From positions 1 through 37,362 of the forward strand of contig JBBQWV010000025.1 in assembly GCA_038210275.1 (NCBI GenBank): a stretch of DNA of 37,362 nucleotides, in the 5' to 3' direction. Source of the DNA: PALSA-1296 sp038210275 (lineage in GTDB: Bacteria; Bacteroidota; Ignavibacteria; Palsa-1295). Position 1 is the first letter of the stretch; the number at the start of each line of letters is the position of its first letter. The position numbers and the translations under genes are program-made. Shown here piece by piece: positions 24,668-32,248 of this stretch. A model generated the notes under the pieces. It saw nothing but the letters and a program-made list of their open reading frames with translations. It had not been told where the DNA came from and did not search any database.

Positions 24668-25780
24668 CTACCTCGAAATTATTATCTTCTGCGAATACTT
24701 CCTATTCCCATCTGATGTTCGTACTATATATATCCCTGACGGAAGGCTTGCGGCATTGAGATATTGCGGTGAGGCGCCGCCGATCTCCTTCGAGAGAATG
24801 AGCTGGCCCAGAAGATTCAGGACTTCAACAATATGCGAAGATTTGATTTCATCATGTAATGAAATCTTTTCATTACGAGAATCATAGAATGCTTCGAAAA
24901 ATGGTATCTTCCCGGTATTCAGAAATGCACGGATCGTCGGTTCGCCGCAGCCACTGCGGCAGATCATTGCCGAATCACTGATGACAACAAGTGGACATGG
25001 GGCGTTCTTATCGAACGTACTATCGAAAAATATATTGAGACTATCTATTTTAAAGCTCGTACATGGTTCTTTGGTCACATACGTCTTAAATTTGAGAATA
25101 ACTAACGGCTCCGATGAGGAAACAGCAAATTGCTGGTGTACAAAAATATTTAACCCATCCGGCAATGTATTTTGATCCCAAATTACTGCACCACCAGTCA
25201 GCGTCCCTTTGAATTCAGGATCAAGCGGCATCAGAAGATCGGTATTGAATAGCGCATGAAGCGAAAATCCCTGTGCAAGCTCTCCGGAATTATTCGTAAG
25301 ATAGATCGGCACACTGATGGTATCACCGCCGTCCAGAATATCATGCACGATCGTATTAGTCGTGCCGCGAGTCCGAAAATTTCCGGTGATGGCAATCGTC
25401 GTATCGTAGCCCTGAGTGCCAACGACATAATGAATTCGAAGAAGCCCTATCTTTAGCCCCTGCTGTAATGGATGAAAACTCAAAGAGATAAATTTCTTAT
25501 CGCCACCTTTAAGAGCATCCGGAAGATTTGCCCCAACATACGAATTATCAAATCCTTCAAGACGGACGGAATCGATCGTCAGGCTATCGCCCAAAATAGG
25601 AATATAGATCACCGTATCAAAACCACCGCATAAAAGTGAGTTAAATGAGAATGGCGGCGGAAGCAAAAGTGCAGTAGAATCCGTGGCAATAATTTTTTTT
25701 TCCGGCGCGATAGATTTCCCCTGCTGGGCGAAAACGCCGGCAGGAAAAAGAAAGAGAAGTATGAGGAGTTTTATTCGCAT
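24668..25780 (-). CDS. Secreted Ig-like and cohesin-like protein with T9SS sorting domain
   Basis: The 370-residue protein has a signal peptide (MRIKLLILLFLFPAGVFA). Residues about 45-135 form an Ig-like unit ('LEGFDNSYVGANLPDALKGG', then 'IAITGNFRTRG') like those of the 1174-residue protein. Residues about 140-280 look cohesin-like ('DGGDTISVPIYLTNNSGELAQGFSLHALFN', then 'EPLVILKFKTYV'), again shared with that protein. The end is a T9SS domain ('HIVEVLNLLGQLILSKE', 'LPSGIYIVRTSDGN'). It may interact with the same partner as the larger protein, which is inference from the shared domains. Confidence 0.75.
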   Translation of the reverse strand: MRIKLLILLFLFPAGVFAQQGKSIAPEKKIIATDSTALLLPPPFSFNSLLCGGFDTVIYIPILGDSLTIDSVRLEGFDNSYVGANLPDALKGGDKKFISLSFHPLQQGLKIGLLRIHYVVGTQGYDTTIAITGNFRTRGTTNTIVHDILDGGDTISVPIYLTNNSGELAQGFSLHALFNTDLLMPLDPEFKGTLTGGAVIWDQNTLPDGLNIFVHQQFAVSSSEPLVILKFKTYVTKEPCTSFKIDSLNIFFDSTFDKNAPCPLVVISDSAMICRSGCGEPTIRAFLNTGKIPFFEAFYDSRNEKISLHDEIKSSHIVEVLNLLGQLILSKEIGGASPQYLNAASLPSGIYIVRTSDGNRKYSQKIIISR

Positions 25781-25787
25781 ACGGAAT

Positions 25788-25819
25788 GAGATTGTCTGAA
25801 CAATCCTTCAGACAATCTC
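25788..25819. repeat. 12-bp stem hairpin between two minus-strand genes
   Basis: GAGATTGTCTGA and its exact complement are separated by 8 nt. There is no T-run on the minus strand after the stem, so it may be a weak or factor-assisted terminator of the lipoprotein gene ending at 25838, or a leader structure of the next gene. Confidence 0.55.
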
Positions 25820-25837
25820 AAGGTTCAGAGAATCATC

Positions 25838-26878
25838 TTAATTAAAATCACTCAACGGTCTGCGGACCAGAAATCCGTACCCTTGACTATCACCACCGGC
25901 AAAGAGAATACCGTGTGCAATAGCAAGCGAATAATATGTAGAGAAATAAGGTTTTGCGGGAGTGATATCCGTCCAAGTCATTCCGTTATCTGTTGAATGG
26001 AAGATACCTGCGCCTGCGGCAAAGACATGATTGCCGCTCACCACAATGTTGGTAATTGCGCGTCCATTTATTCCATTCATCCGCGGAGTGAATGTTTCCG
26101 AGCCGCTCGGTGCGCCCCAAAGAGCTACCGTATCCGGAACAGTATATGTTCGCCTGCCAACAAGTGTGGTGCCATCGGCTGTCACCGCATTACACGTATA
26201 GTAGCTGTAACTTGCGCTTTCATTAAGTACTGCAATTGCAGGTCCGGTATAGGCAGTCCAGCTCGTTCCGCCATCGGCTGAGCTAAACCATTTTCCAAGA
26301 CTTGTCGGATTGACAAAGAGCTTTTTATTTATCACCGTTAACCCGCCGCCGTATCCGGCAGTAACTCCTGCGCTGGCATTGGTCCACGTATTTCCGTTAT
26401 CGTTGGAGCGATAGACGGGGATATTTCCGCTCCCCGTTCCGGCATAGAGTGTATTATTATACACAAAAAAAGCAGTCGGTCCATAATTAGCAACGCCATC
26501 GGCTCCGGCGTTGATATCAGTCCACGTCACGCCATTATCGGCAGTGCGAAAAAGACCGTGACCTATTCCGACAAAAAAGTAATTATCTTTTACAAAAATA
26601 TTCTTAGACCCTTTATCAAAATATAATCCGCTGAGCTTATTAATTGTGAGTCCGTCATCAGAAGTAGCAAAGATGCCAAAACCTGAAAGCATCATCATCG
26701 TATTTCCATTTACAGCCATAGAAACGGGCACATTATATTGTCCAAACGTAAGCGAATCTGTTTCTGCCCAGCCAGGCGGCACATTGGCATTGATGTTATT
26801 CGGATCAGTTGTAGAAGTGGATTTGCTGCAGCCAATAAAAAAAGTAAGCGCCAGCAAAAAGATGATGGATTGTTTCAT
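25838..26878 (-). CDS. Lipoprotein with Asp-box beta-propeller
   Basis: The 346 residues start with a lipoprotein signal (MKQSIIFLLALTFFIGCSKS, lipobox F-I-G-C). Asp-box turns at regular intervals ('ATSDDGLT', 'RTADNGVTW', 'RSNDNGNTW', 'SSADGGTSW', 'HSTDNGMTW') mark a propeller related to those of the T9SS proteins nearby. There is no T9SS sorting domain, so this one stays anchored by lipid, probably in the outer membrane. A role in surface binding is inference. It is transcribed towards the T9SS gene at 24668-25780, 57 bp away. Confidence 0.85.
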   Translation of the reverse strand: MKQSIIFLLALTFFIGCSKSTSTTDPNNINANVPPGWAETDSLTFGQYNVPVSMAVNGNTMMMLSGFGIFATSDDGLTINKLSGLYFDKGSKNIFVKDNYFFVGIGHGLFRTADNGVTWTDINAGADGVANYGPTAFFVYNNTLYAGTGSGNIPVYRSNDNGNTWTNASAGVTAGYGGGLTVINKKLFVNPTSLGKWFSSADGGTSWTAYTGPAIAVLNESASYSYYTCNAVTADGTTLVGRRTYTVPDTVALWGAPSGSETFTPRMNGINGRAITNIVVSGNHVFAAGAGIFHSTDNGMTWTDITPAKPYFSTYYSLAIAHGILFAGGDSQGYGFLVRRPLSDFN

Positions 26879-27040
26879 AGAATTTATTAATAGTAGATGA
26901 ATGACTCAAAAGTAACGAAATGAGATGGGAAAAGAATTCAGTGGATATTCGAGTAAATAATACTTTAAAATTTGTATTCGAAAAATGATAGAAAAAGTGA
27001 TAGAATTACTACTCACCGCATTCTGTCAAAACAGTTTTCA

Positions 27041-27463
27041 TTAATTCCGGTGAAATCCAAAAATTTGCCGACTGTAGTTTATTAAGAATGGCTTTATTTC
27101 CGTAATAATCCCTTTCCTTTTGGCTTTCGCAATTACACCGAGTGTGCCGGTGATTTTTATTCCATTCAGTATGGCAAGTTTTCGAGCTTTGATATCATCG
27201 AGAATGATAATACTTTCGGAAAGTTCAAGAGCCAAGGCAAGTGAACTTGCTTCACCCACATCCACTATTCGCTCAAATGCTTCTTTCTTTATAACATTTT
27301 CTACAGTACGAATATTAAACCACACAGGAATGGCTTCACCGTATTCCCAAGCAACTTCGGGAGTAATAAAAACGGCGCCATACAGTTTTTCTAAAAGATC
27401 AAGTTCTCCTATATTATCAAGCACGATCAGACAGCTTGTATCGGCAATAACGATCTCAGGCAT
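27041..27463 (-). CDS. PIN-like DUF3368 protein, predicted toxin
   Basis: The 140-residue protein has the DUF3368 PIN fold: the N-terminal acidic residue in 'VIADTSCLIVLDNIGELDLLEKL', the conserved 'GEASSLALALEL' and the following 'IILDDIKARKLA' Asp pair, then 'KITGTLGVIAKAKRKGII'. PIN domains are Mg-dependent RNases. Members of this group pair with UPF0175 antitoxins, as here. The start overlaps the UPF0175 gene by 8 bp, so translation is coupled. Confidence 0.88.
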   Translation of the reverse strand: MPEIVIADTSCLIVLDNIGELDLLEKLYGAVFITPEVAWEYGEAIPVWFNIRTVENVIKKEAFERIVDVGEASSLALALELSESIIILDDIKARKLAILNGIKITGTLGVIAKAKRKGIITEIKPFLINYSRQIFGFHRN

Positions 27464-27683
27464 TTTCTATATCTCGCGAGAATTCGGTTGCCGGATAATT
27501 GAAGACCGAAACATGGTAGGCGCCGAGATGCTCTGTGAATGTTCGTTTCGGTAAACCGGAAAGCTCTGCTGCCTGACCTAAGGAAAGTTTGCCCTGTTCA
27601 TAAAGCATTGCAGCAAAAAGTATTGCCGCTTCCGCATCATTGATGTCGAGCGTATCGGGTATTGATAATGTTACCTGCTTCAT
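27456..27683 (-). CDS. UPF0175 family protein, predicted antitoxin
   Basis: The 75 residues match UPF0175: 'QVTLSIPDTLD', then 'ILFAAMLYEQGKLSLGQAAELSGL' and 'RTFTEHLGAYHVSVFNYP'. The helical centre is a small DNA-binding-like motif with the 'LGQAAELSGLPKRTF' helix-turn-helix. It precedes the PIN/DUF3368 gene with an 8-bp overlap and is expected to bind and neutralise it and to autoregulate. It starts 32 bp after the XRE regulator's stop, so the three genes probably share a transcript. Confidence 0.9.
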   Translation of the reverse strand: MKQVTLSIPDTLDINDAEAAILFAAMLYEQGKLSLGQAAELSGLPKRTFTEHLGAYHVSVFNYPATEFSRDIENA

Positions 27684-27715
27684 GTATTAATAACAGAAAA
27701 CGAGGGAGCAAAAGT

Positions 27716-28150
27716 TTAATACTCCCTGCGTCTGCGGATCTCGCTGCGGATGACGGAAAGCGAGCGCTTTACCCATTGCATCGTTGCATCATCGGGACGT
27801 TCGCCGCCCATGAAACGGATCATCGCAGATTCGCTATCAAGCACGTCATCAATATCTACCATGCGTGGACCTTGCATATCTTTTTCATTCTTTGGTAAAT
27901 AGAGATCGTCGAAGGGTACGCCCATCGCTGTCGAAATTTTGCGTAGCGTATTTTTCGTCACGCCGGATTCATCGTTCTCGATACGCGAGAGATGCGCCTG
28001 TGTAATATCAGCAACTTTTGAAATATGTCCTTGCTTCATTCCACGATCATCGCGCATACGGCGAATTCGCTGCCCCTGTGTTTCGGCGCGGCGATTGATC
28101 GGTCGTTCGATATCTGCGGTATATTCACTGCTTGGCGTTACTGTATCCAT
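27716..28150 (-). CDS. XRE family (Cro/CI-like) transcriptional regulator
   Basis: The 144-residue protein has a helix-turn-helix at about 27-85: 'QGQRIRRMRDDRGMKQGHISKVA', then 'ITQAHLSRIENDESGVTKNTLRKISTAMGVPFDDL'. The C-terminal 55 residues are helical and basic and may dimerise. It lies upstream of UPF0175 and PIN on the same strand and is divergent from the tandem promoters at 28327 and 28536 that face the prophage remnant. It could repress those promoters as a phage repressor, the toxin operon, or both; the sequence does not decide. Confidence 0.9.
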   Translation of the reverse strand: MDTVTPSSEYTADIERPINRRAETQGQRIRRMRDDRGMKQGHISKVADITQAHLSRIENDESGVTKNTLRKISTAMGVPFDDLYLPKNEKDMQGPRMVDIDDVLDSESAMIRFMGGERPDDATMQWVKRSLSVIRSEIRRRREY

Positions 28151-28223
28151 GATTTTTGATGAGGTTAAGTATATATAAAAACAAAAAAGTACAAAAAAGG
28201 TGCTCGTTCGTTCTTATGAAATG

Positions 28224-28254
28224 CAAATATACGGATATTTTTCCTAAAATCCAA
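28224..28254 (-). promoter_or_regulatory. Promoter of the XRE-UPF0175-PIN operon
   Basis: On the minus strand TTG (28252-28254) is 20 bp before TATATTTG (28224-28231). The leader to the ATG at 28150 is about 65 nt. The core cgTATATTTGCAT is the same as in the two opposing promoters, but the GGGCACC block is absent. Confidence 0.7.
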
Positions 28255-28320
28255 AAAAATCTTTCGCTAAAACAAGCGAATTTCGCAGTTTTTCAATTTA
28301 TTTTCATTTTATTTTCCATG

Positions 28321-28357
28321 GGCACCTTGACAAACGGCAAATTATTTCGTATATTTG
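28321..28357 (+). promoter_or_regulatory. Promoter A of the GGGCACC-TTGACAAAC family
   Basis: GGGCACCTTGACAAAC contains the -33 TTG (28327-28329). After a 20-bp spacer comes TATATTTG (28350-28357). GGCACC at 28321-28326 and GGTGCC at 28378-28383 form an inverted pair around the -7 box, a possible operator. Confidence 0.75.
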
Positions 28358-28358
28358 C

Positions 28359-28436
28359 ATGGAGCGAAACATATATAGGTGCCTTTTTACTAAAATATAT
28401 ACTTTTTTGGTGGAGTTTTGTGGTAAAAATTCCTAA
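28359..28436 (+). CDS. Possible leaderless mini-ORF
   Basis: An ATG lies one base after the -7 box of promoter A. It opens a 25-codon frame (MERNIYRCLFTKIYTF...) ending at 28434-28436. The product is unrecognisable. The position, at or near the expected transcript start, is the only support, so it may be chance. Confidence 0.2.
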   Translation: MERNIYRCLFTKIYTFLVEFCGKNS

Positions 28437-28529
28437 GAATTCCGAGATTCACAAAAATAACCAAAATCACGAAAAAAATCTTTGGCGTTTGCAGCCTGAT
28501 TTCGCCGATTTCAAAAATAGTTTGGTTTG

Positions 28530-28566
28530 GGCACCTTGACAAACCCGAAATAGTTACGTATATTTG
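28530..28566 (+). promoter_or_regulatory. Promoter B of the GGGCACC-TTGACAAAC family
   Basis: It has the same GGGCACCTTGACAAAC block, TTG at 28536-28538, a 20-bp spacer and TATATTTG at 28559-28566. It is 209 bp downstream of promoter A. The spacer sequences of the two differ beyond the shared ends, so this is not simply a recent tandem copy. Confidence 0.75.
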
Positions 28567-28623
28567 CATAACAAAATACAAACACAAAGATTTTTTATGA
28601 TGAATTATGTGTCAGCAAAACTT

Positions 28624-28750
28624 TAGTGTCGTTGCGAGGAGTCCGCTTGCGGACGACGAAGCAATCTCCTAAATCGCGGCAGAAAATTAGCTGCTACAAA
28701 CTATGAGGAGATTGCTTCGTCGGGCTAAAGCCCTCCTCGCAATGACACTA
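28624..28750. repeat. 127-bp palindromic element, TAGTGTCRTTGCGAGG family
   Basis: The ends are inverted: TAGTGTCGTTGCGAGGA and its near-exact complement TCCTCGCAATGACACTA. Inside are further complementary arms (GAAGCAATCTCCT with GAGGAGATTGCTTC). The centre carries GCTGCTACAAACTAT, shared with the copy at 29251-29376. It lies between promoter B and the next gene. No open frame is present, so it is non-autonomous, like a REP or MITE unit. Confidence 0.85.
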
Positions 28751-28761
28751 CTGTAACACTA

Positions 28762-29118
28762 ATGCATACGACTACCGGGATCAAACTGCCCTCTGAAATT
28801 CTTTTAGGGAACAGTTCAATAGGTAATAGTCATTACAGGATAGCAAGTTCTTACACGTTCGAAAAAAAACAGACCCCCTTGAAAGCTGAAAAGTATATTA
28901 TCACTACTGAAGGAATGGAACCCGTCATGCGCATTACCCGAATGGGCTTTGGCGTTGCCGGTGAAGAAGTCCAGAAATACCTGAGCGAAGGTCATACCAA
29001 AGTTCTCGTCCACGTCGTCGGACCTGAAAGAGAATGCGCCTTCAGTAAAGAAAAAGATAAAGACTGGCGGCTACACGATATTAAGCAGCGCATCAAAAAC
29101 TTAACTGCGAAAGATTAG
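28762..29118 (+). CDS. Hypothetical protein of the prophage region
   Basis: The 118-residue protein is not recognised. The N-terminal half is polar; the C-terminal half is more regular: 'GMEPVMRITRMGFGVAGEEVQKYL', then 'KVLVHVVGPERECAF' and a basic end. The ATG is 11 bp after the palindromic element. It would be the first gene transcribed from promoters A and B. Confidence 0.6.
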   Translation: MHTTTGIKLPSEILLGNSSIGNSHYRIASSYTFEKKQTPLKAEKYIITTEGMEPVMRITRMGFGVAGEEVQKYLSEGHTKVLVHVVGPERECAFSKEKDKDWRLHDIKQRIKNLTAKD

Positions 29119-29431
29119 TCAGCAGTTGATAGCCGGTAGCTGATAATTTTTGGGGAAAATCCTTTTCCCTATCCAATAACAAAGATCGACATTTTTTGAA
29201 AATGCTTTTTGCATCCAGGGAAGATCTTTGTCTAAATTCTGAAATAACATTAGTGTCATTGCGAGGCGGGCACCAGCCCGAAGAAGCAATCCCCTAAATC
29301 TTGGCAGAGACTAACGTGCTGCAAACTATTAGGGGATTGCCGCGTCGTCCGCAAGCGGATTCCTCGCAATGACACCTACATTATAGACACCACGATTATT
29401 TTTCTTTAACAATCAATATATAAACACGACC
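29119..29431. other. Intergenic region with hairpin and palindromic element
   Basis: A weak inverted pair ACAAAGATC (29179-29187) and GATCTTTGT (about 29223-29231) may act as a hairpin after the preceding gene. The rest is the palindromic element at 29251-29376 and a short AT-rich leader to the next gene. No gene is seen. Confidence 0.5.
29251..29376. repeat. 126-bp palindromic element, TAGTGTCATTGCGAGG family
   Basis: This is the second full copy of the family seen at 28624-28750, with the same ends and the same centre (TGCTGCAAACTATTAGG). Left and right arms differ in the tips (CGGGCACCAGCCCG against TCGTCCGCAAGCGGA), where each tip folds on itself. It lies 627 bp from the first copy, in the same orientation. 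Confidence 0.85.
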
Positions 29432-29725
29432 ATGATAAACACAGAACAATACCAAACCAAAGAATTCACGCCTGCTCAAAGCCGTAATTCATCGAAACCA
29501 GAAACACGTCTTCGCAAACCGCGCTCGGTAAGGACTACCGATGTTACGATCAACTCCGGCGATCTGGATTATTTATCGGACTTCGTCAAAGTCTCGGCAT
29601 TTTATGTCGAAGATTTAGAAGATTATCTCGGTGAAGAAATGATGGATTTCTGGCAATCGCGCGAGAACGCGCTGCGCATAATCACTGATGTAATGATGCA
29701 ACGAGCGGAAGCGGGAGTGTGCTGA
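29432..29725 (+). CDS. Hypothetical protein upstream of terminase
   Basis: The 97-residue protein has a basic, disordered-looking N-terminus (RNSSKPETRLRKPRSVRTTD) and an acidic helical C-terminus ('DLDYLSDFVKVSAFYVEDLEDYLGEEMMDFW'). Its place just before the large terminase gene would suit a small terminase subunit, but I see no helix-turn-helix, so that is only a guess. It is followed by a palindromic element at 29738-29906. Confidence 0.55.
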   Translation: MINTEQYQTKEFTPAQSRNSSKPETRLRKPRSVRTTDVTINSGDLDYLSDFVKVSAFYVEDLEDYLGEEMMDFWQSRENALRIITDVMMQRAEAGVC

Positions 29726-29737
29726 CGAAACAACAAT

Positions 29738-29906
29738 GTCATTTCGAACGGAGTCTCGCTGTAGCGAAGCGAAAGCGAGACGGAGAGAGAAATCTTTAAA
29801 TAGAAATAAAATCCTTATTTTCCCAGGGATGAATATGGCATGTATTTTTATTAATAGATTTCTCTCTACCTCTGTCGCTATTGCGCCAGAGTCCGTTCGA
29901 AATGAC
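29738..29906. repeat. 169-bp palindromic element, GTCATTTCGAACGGA family
   Basis: The ends GTCATTTCGAACGGAGTC and GAGTCCGTTCGAAATGAC are inverted, and inner arms (GAGAGAAATCT and AGATTTCTCTC) pair as well. A half copy is at 36980-37002, and a related left end is at 23058. It sits right before the terminase start. Confidence 0.8.
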
Positions 29907-29946
29907 ACCACTGAAATCTCCGGTCCCACCATACCCCCAATCAAAA

Positions 29947-31413
29947 ATGTTAGAAGATAAAAAAAATATGCCCTTAGCAGTTTTCGCTGAGAAAGAACTC
30001 GGCGTACAGCTTTGGTCCAAGATCATTGAAATATTCGATGCCGTGCAAAATGGCAAGCGAAAAATTCTGATCCGCAGTTGCAACGGCGCAGGAAAGACCT
30101 GCGCGCTGGCGGCGATCTGTAATTGGAAGCTTTATACCGAACCCGATTCTATCGTGCTCACAACGGCATCAAGCCATACGCAAGTCCGCAGAAATCTCTG
30201 GGGCGAAATTCGTAAGCAAGCAAAGAAAGGAAAACTCTACGGCAAAGGCCAGTTACGAGAAGCGTTGATCAAGATCAGTGAAAAACATTATGCCATCGGC
30301 ATTGCACCAAGCCTGCCCGAAAATGCGCAGGGATTTCATGCGCCGAAAATGATTATCGTTATTGATGAAGCGACAGGTGTAAGTCGTGACGTAATTAAAG
30401 CGCTGTTCGGAAATGCAACCGGAGATGATGCGCAGATCATACTCGCCTATAATCCTATCAACACCGATTCCTATCCCTACGAACTTGAGCATAATGCCGA
30501 TTGGCATCAGATCACGATCTCCGCATTCGATCATCCGAATGTGATTGGCACTGAACCAGATAATATCAAAGGCGCAGTTTCAAGGAAGTGGATCGCGGAT
30601 ATGCTGCCGACTTGGAGTTATCAAGTTGAGAAAGATCTCGACGATAAACATAGTTTCGAATTCGATGGGAAATTCTGGCGCAAAACCGGCGAAGTGAGCG
30701 CACGAGTTTTCGGCGAGTGGTCGGAGCATGGCGGTGTAGGATTTATTCCGATGCATCTTGTTTCGCGCTCGGTGAATCTTGATTTTAGTGGCACAGACTT
30801 TAGTGGCACGGACTTCAGTCCGTGTGGGGAAGACGGACGGACTAAAGTCCGTCCCACTACTATCAAATCAATGGGTGTGGACATTGCTCATGGCGGCGAC
30901 GAAACCGTCTTTGCATTTTTCGAAGGCAACACGCAACTTCCCTTTTATTCAATGCGCTCAAAAGATCTTGTTGAAGTTGCCGAGAAAATAAAAATGTATC
31001 ATGCCGAAGGTTGGAAGACTATTGCGATTGATGATACCGGAGTCGGAGCAGGAGTATCGGATATTCTGAGATCGCATGGCATTGATTTTTTCGCCGTGAA
31101 TTTCGGAAGTTCTTCTAAAAAGATGTTTGATACTACATACCGAAGGATCGGCAACACCAGAGCAGAAATTTATTTTAATCTTGATGATGAACTCAAGAAA
31201 AGCAAAATAAAATTACTCGATGACCGCAAACTTCATCAGGAGCTGACGGCGCTCCGCTTACGACCGCAAGTGAATAACGATATGTACTACCTTGAACCCA
31301 AGGAAGACTTAAAAAATCGTTTAGGCAGAAGCCCTGACAGAGCTGATGCCACTGCGCTTGCGAGGTATGCGGTGAAGTTAAAAGATAAGAATAATAGGGA
31401 GTACTTCCGTTAA
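29947..31413 (+). CDS. Phage terminase large subunit
   Basis: The 488-residue protein is the ATP-driven DNA packaging motor and nuclease of tailed phages. The Walker A motif is S44-C-N-G-A-G-K50-T51 and Walker B is I-I-V-I-D140-E141. The C-terminal nuclease half starts at 'GVDIAHGGDE' (acidic D312) and continues with 'TIAIDDTGVGAG' and 'GRSPDRADATALARYA'. Between the halves, about residues 280-305 are encoded by a palindromic repeat (30786-30861) that keeps the frame. I start at the ATG at 29947; an ATG at 29902 lies in the preceding palindrome. Only terminase and portal remain here of a phage. Confidence 0.88.
   Translation: MLEDKKNMPLAVFAEKELGVQLWSKIIEIFDAVQNGKRKILIRSCNGAGKTCALAAICNWKLYTEPDSIVLTTASSHTQVRRNLWGEIRKQAKKGKLYGKGQLREALIKISEKHYAIGIAPSLPENAQGFHAPKMIIVIDEATGVSRDVIKALFGNATGDDAQIILAYNPINTDSYPYELEHNADWHQITISAFDHPNVIGTEPDNIKGAVSRKWIADMLPTWSYQVEKDLDDKHSFEFDGKFWRKTGEVSARVFGEWSEHGGVGFIPMHLVSRSVNLDFSGTDFSGTDFSPCGEDGRTKVRPTTIKSMGVDIAHGGDETVFAFFEGNTQLPFYSMRSKDLVEVAEKIKMYHAEGWKTIAIDDTGVGAGVSDILRSHGIDFFAVNFGSSSKKMFDTTYRRIGNTRAEIYFNLDDELKKSKIKLLDDRKLHQELTALRLRPQVNNDMYYLEPKEDLKNRLGRSPDRADATALARYAVKLKDKNNREYFR
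30786..30861. repeat. In-frame palindromic repeat inside the terminase gene
   Basis: The unit TAGTGGCACGGACTTCAG is followed by its complement-rich partner ACGGACTAAAGTCCGTCCCA. A partial extra copy (TAGTGGCACAGACTT) precedes it. The stretch reads through in frame as S-G-T-D-F-S-G-T-D-F-S-P-C-G-E-D and following residues, between the ATPase and nuclease halves. Related units lie at 32180-32203 and 10995-11019. Confidence 0.9.
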
Positions 31414-32055
31414 TTACCACGCATACCCAATATCAAATCTCAGCGACGGCAAATTGCCGCTATAGCTGCCGAAGATATTGTAATCAGAAGACGAGCCGGA
31501 AGCGGAAAGGAAATAGTGGTCAAATCCAAGCCCTAAACCGATCGCAAAATCATCGCCGATAAACCATTGCCAGCCCAGAAGAACGCCAATCGAATACGTA
31601 TCGGCTCCGACTGAAGAAGAAGAACTGCTGTTGCTGCTTAAATAATCATGGTATTGATATGTCAGATGATTCCAAGAAAAATTTGGCGCTACATAAAATC
31701 CACGCAAAGATTTTTTTGAAGGATAAAGCCGGATTTCTGCATTTGCTCCGAAGCCCTTAAAAGACGAAAGTGTGGGCATTTGAAGACCTATTCCCCCAGC
31801 GATAATATTGCCGAATGAATGATAATAAGACAGATTCCAAAAAAGAATAAACTTCAGAGGATTGATCGTAATCATATCATGTCTCGGCGTGATCGTCTCT
31901 TCGTTTCGGATCTCGGTGTAAGTTACCGTCTTCATCATACCTGTTACAGAATCCTTTTCAGTCCGTGTTCCATCAGTACGGATCTGCGAAAAAGAATTGC
32001 CACAAAACACTGCGAGCAAAACAACGATCTGAAAACCAATAATAAATTTTTTCAT
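31414..32055 (-). CDS. Outer-membrane beta-barrel protein
   Basis: I place the start at the ATG at 32055 (213 residues), giving a signal peptide (MKKFIIGFQIVVLLAVFCGNSFS). The frame runs on to a TTG at 32289, but that part is repeat and non-coding DNA. The mature part is a run of amphipathic strands: 'NPLKFILFWNLSYYHSFG', 'NAEIRLYPSKKSLRGFYVAP', 'SIGVLLGWQWFIGDDFAIGLGLGFD', and a final 'LRFDIGYAW' with a terminal aromatic, as expected of a barrel. A low-complexity serine loop (SSNSSSSSS) is present. It lies antisense between terminase and portal, where a phage gene would not be expected, so it is probably an insertion. Function unknown. Confidence 0.75.
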   Translation of the reverse strand: MKKFIIGFQIVVLLAVFCGNSFSQIRTDGTRTEKDSVTGMMKTVTYTEIRNEETITPRHDMITINPLKFILFWNLSYYHSFGNIIAGGIGLQMPTLSSFKGFGANAEIRLYPSKKSLRGFYVAPNFSWNHLTYQYHDYLSSNSSSSSSVGADTYSIGVLLGWQWFIGDDFAIGLGLGFDHYFLSASGSSSDYNIFGSYSGNLPSLRFDIGYAW

Positions 32056-32179
32056 AAAGGGAAAAGATGATGATGAATGAGGAAGTGAGTACCTAAAATT
32101 TGCGAAATCGGTGCCGGTAAAATCACTCTGGAATGAGTTGAAACCCACACAATCCATCAATGTTCTTCGAAAGAAAAAT

Positions 32180-32203
32180 GACGGACTGAAGTCCGTCCCA
32201 CTA
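32180..32203. repeat. Short GGACTnnAGTCC palindrome
   Basis: GACGGACTGAAGTCCGTC followed by CCACTA is an 8-bp stem. It belongs to the same family as the units at 30786-30861 and 10995-11019. It lies 46 bp before the portal gene, in the gap left of it. Confidence 0.75.
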
Positions 32204-32248
32204 TCCGCTGATCCAAATTTTGAATTTTGAATTTTAATTACAAACACT

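Larger units (their letters stand above)
28151..28761. other. Regulatory region between the XRE regulator and prophage genes
   Basis: This 610-bp AT-rich region contains one leftward and two rightward promoters, a possible leaderless mini-ORF after the first, and a 127-bp palindromic element. The DNA between 28384 and 28520 shows nothing I recognise. ATGs at 28597 and 28600 open a frame of only nine or ten codons that stops at the edge of the palindromic element. Confidence 0.7.

Noticed and set aside
28621..29376. CRISPR array from the two similar elements
   Set aside because: There are only two copies, 627 bp apart and each self-complementary over 126 bp, with a gene between; no regular repeat-spacer pattern.
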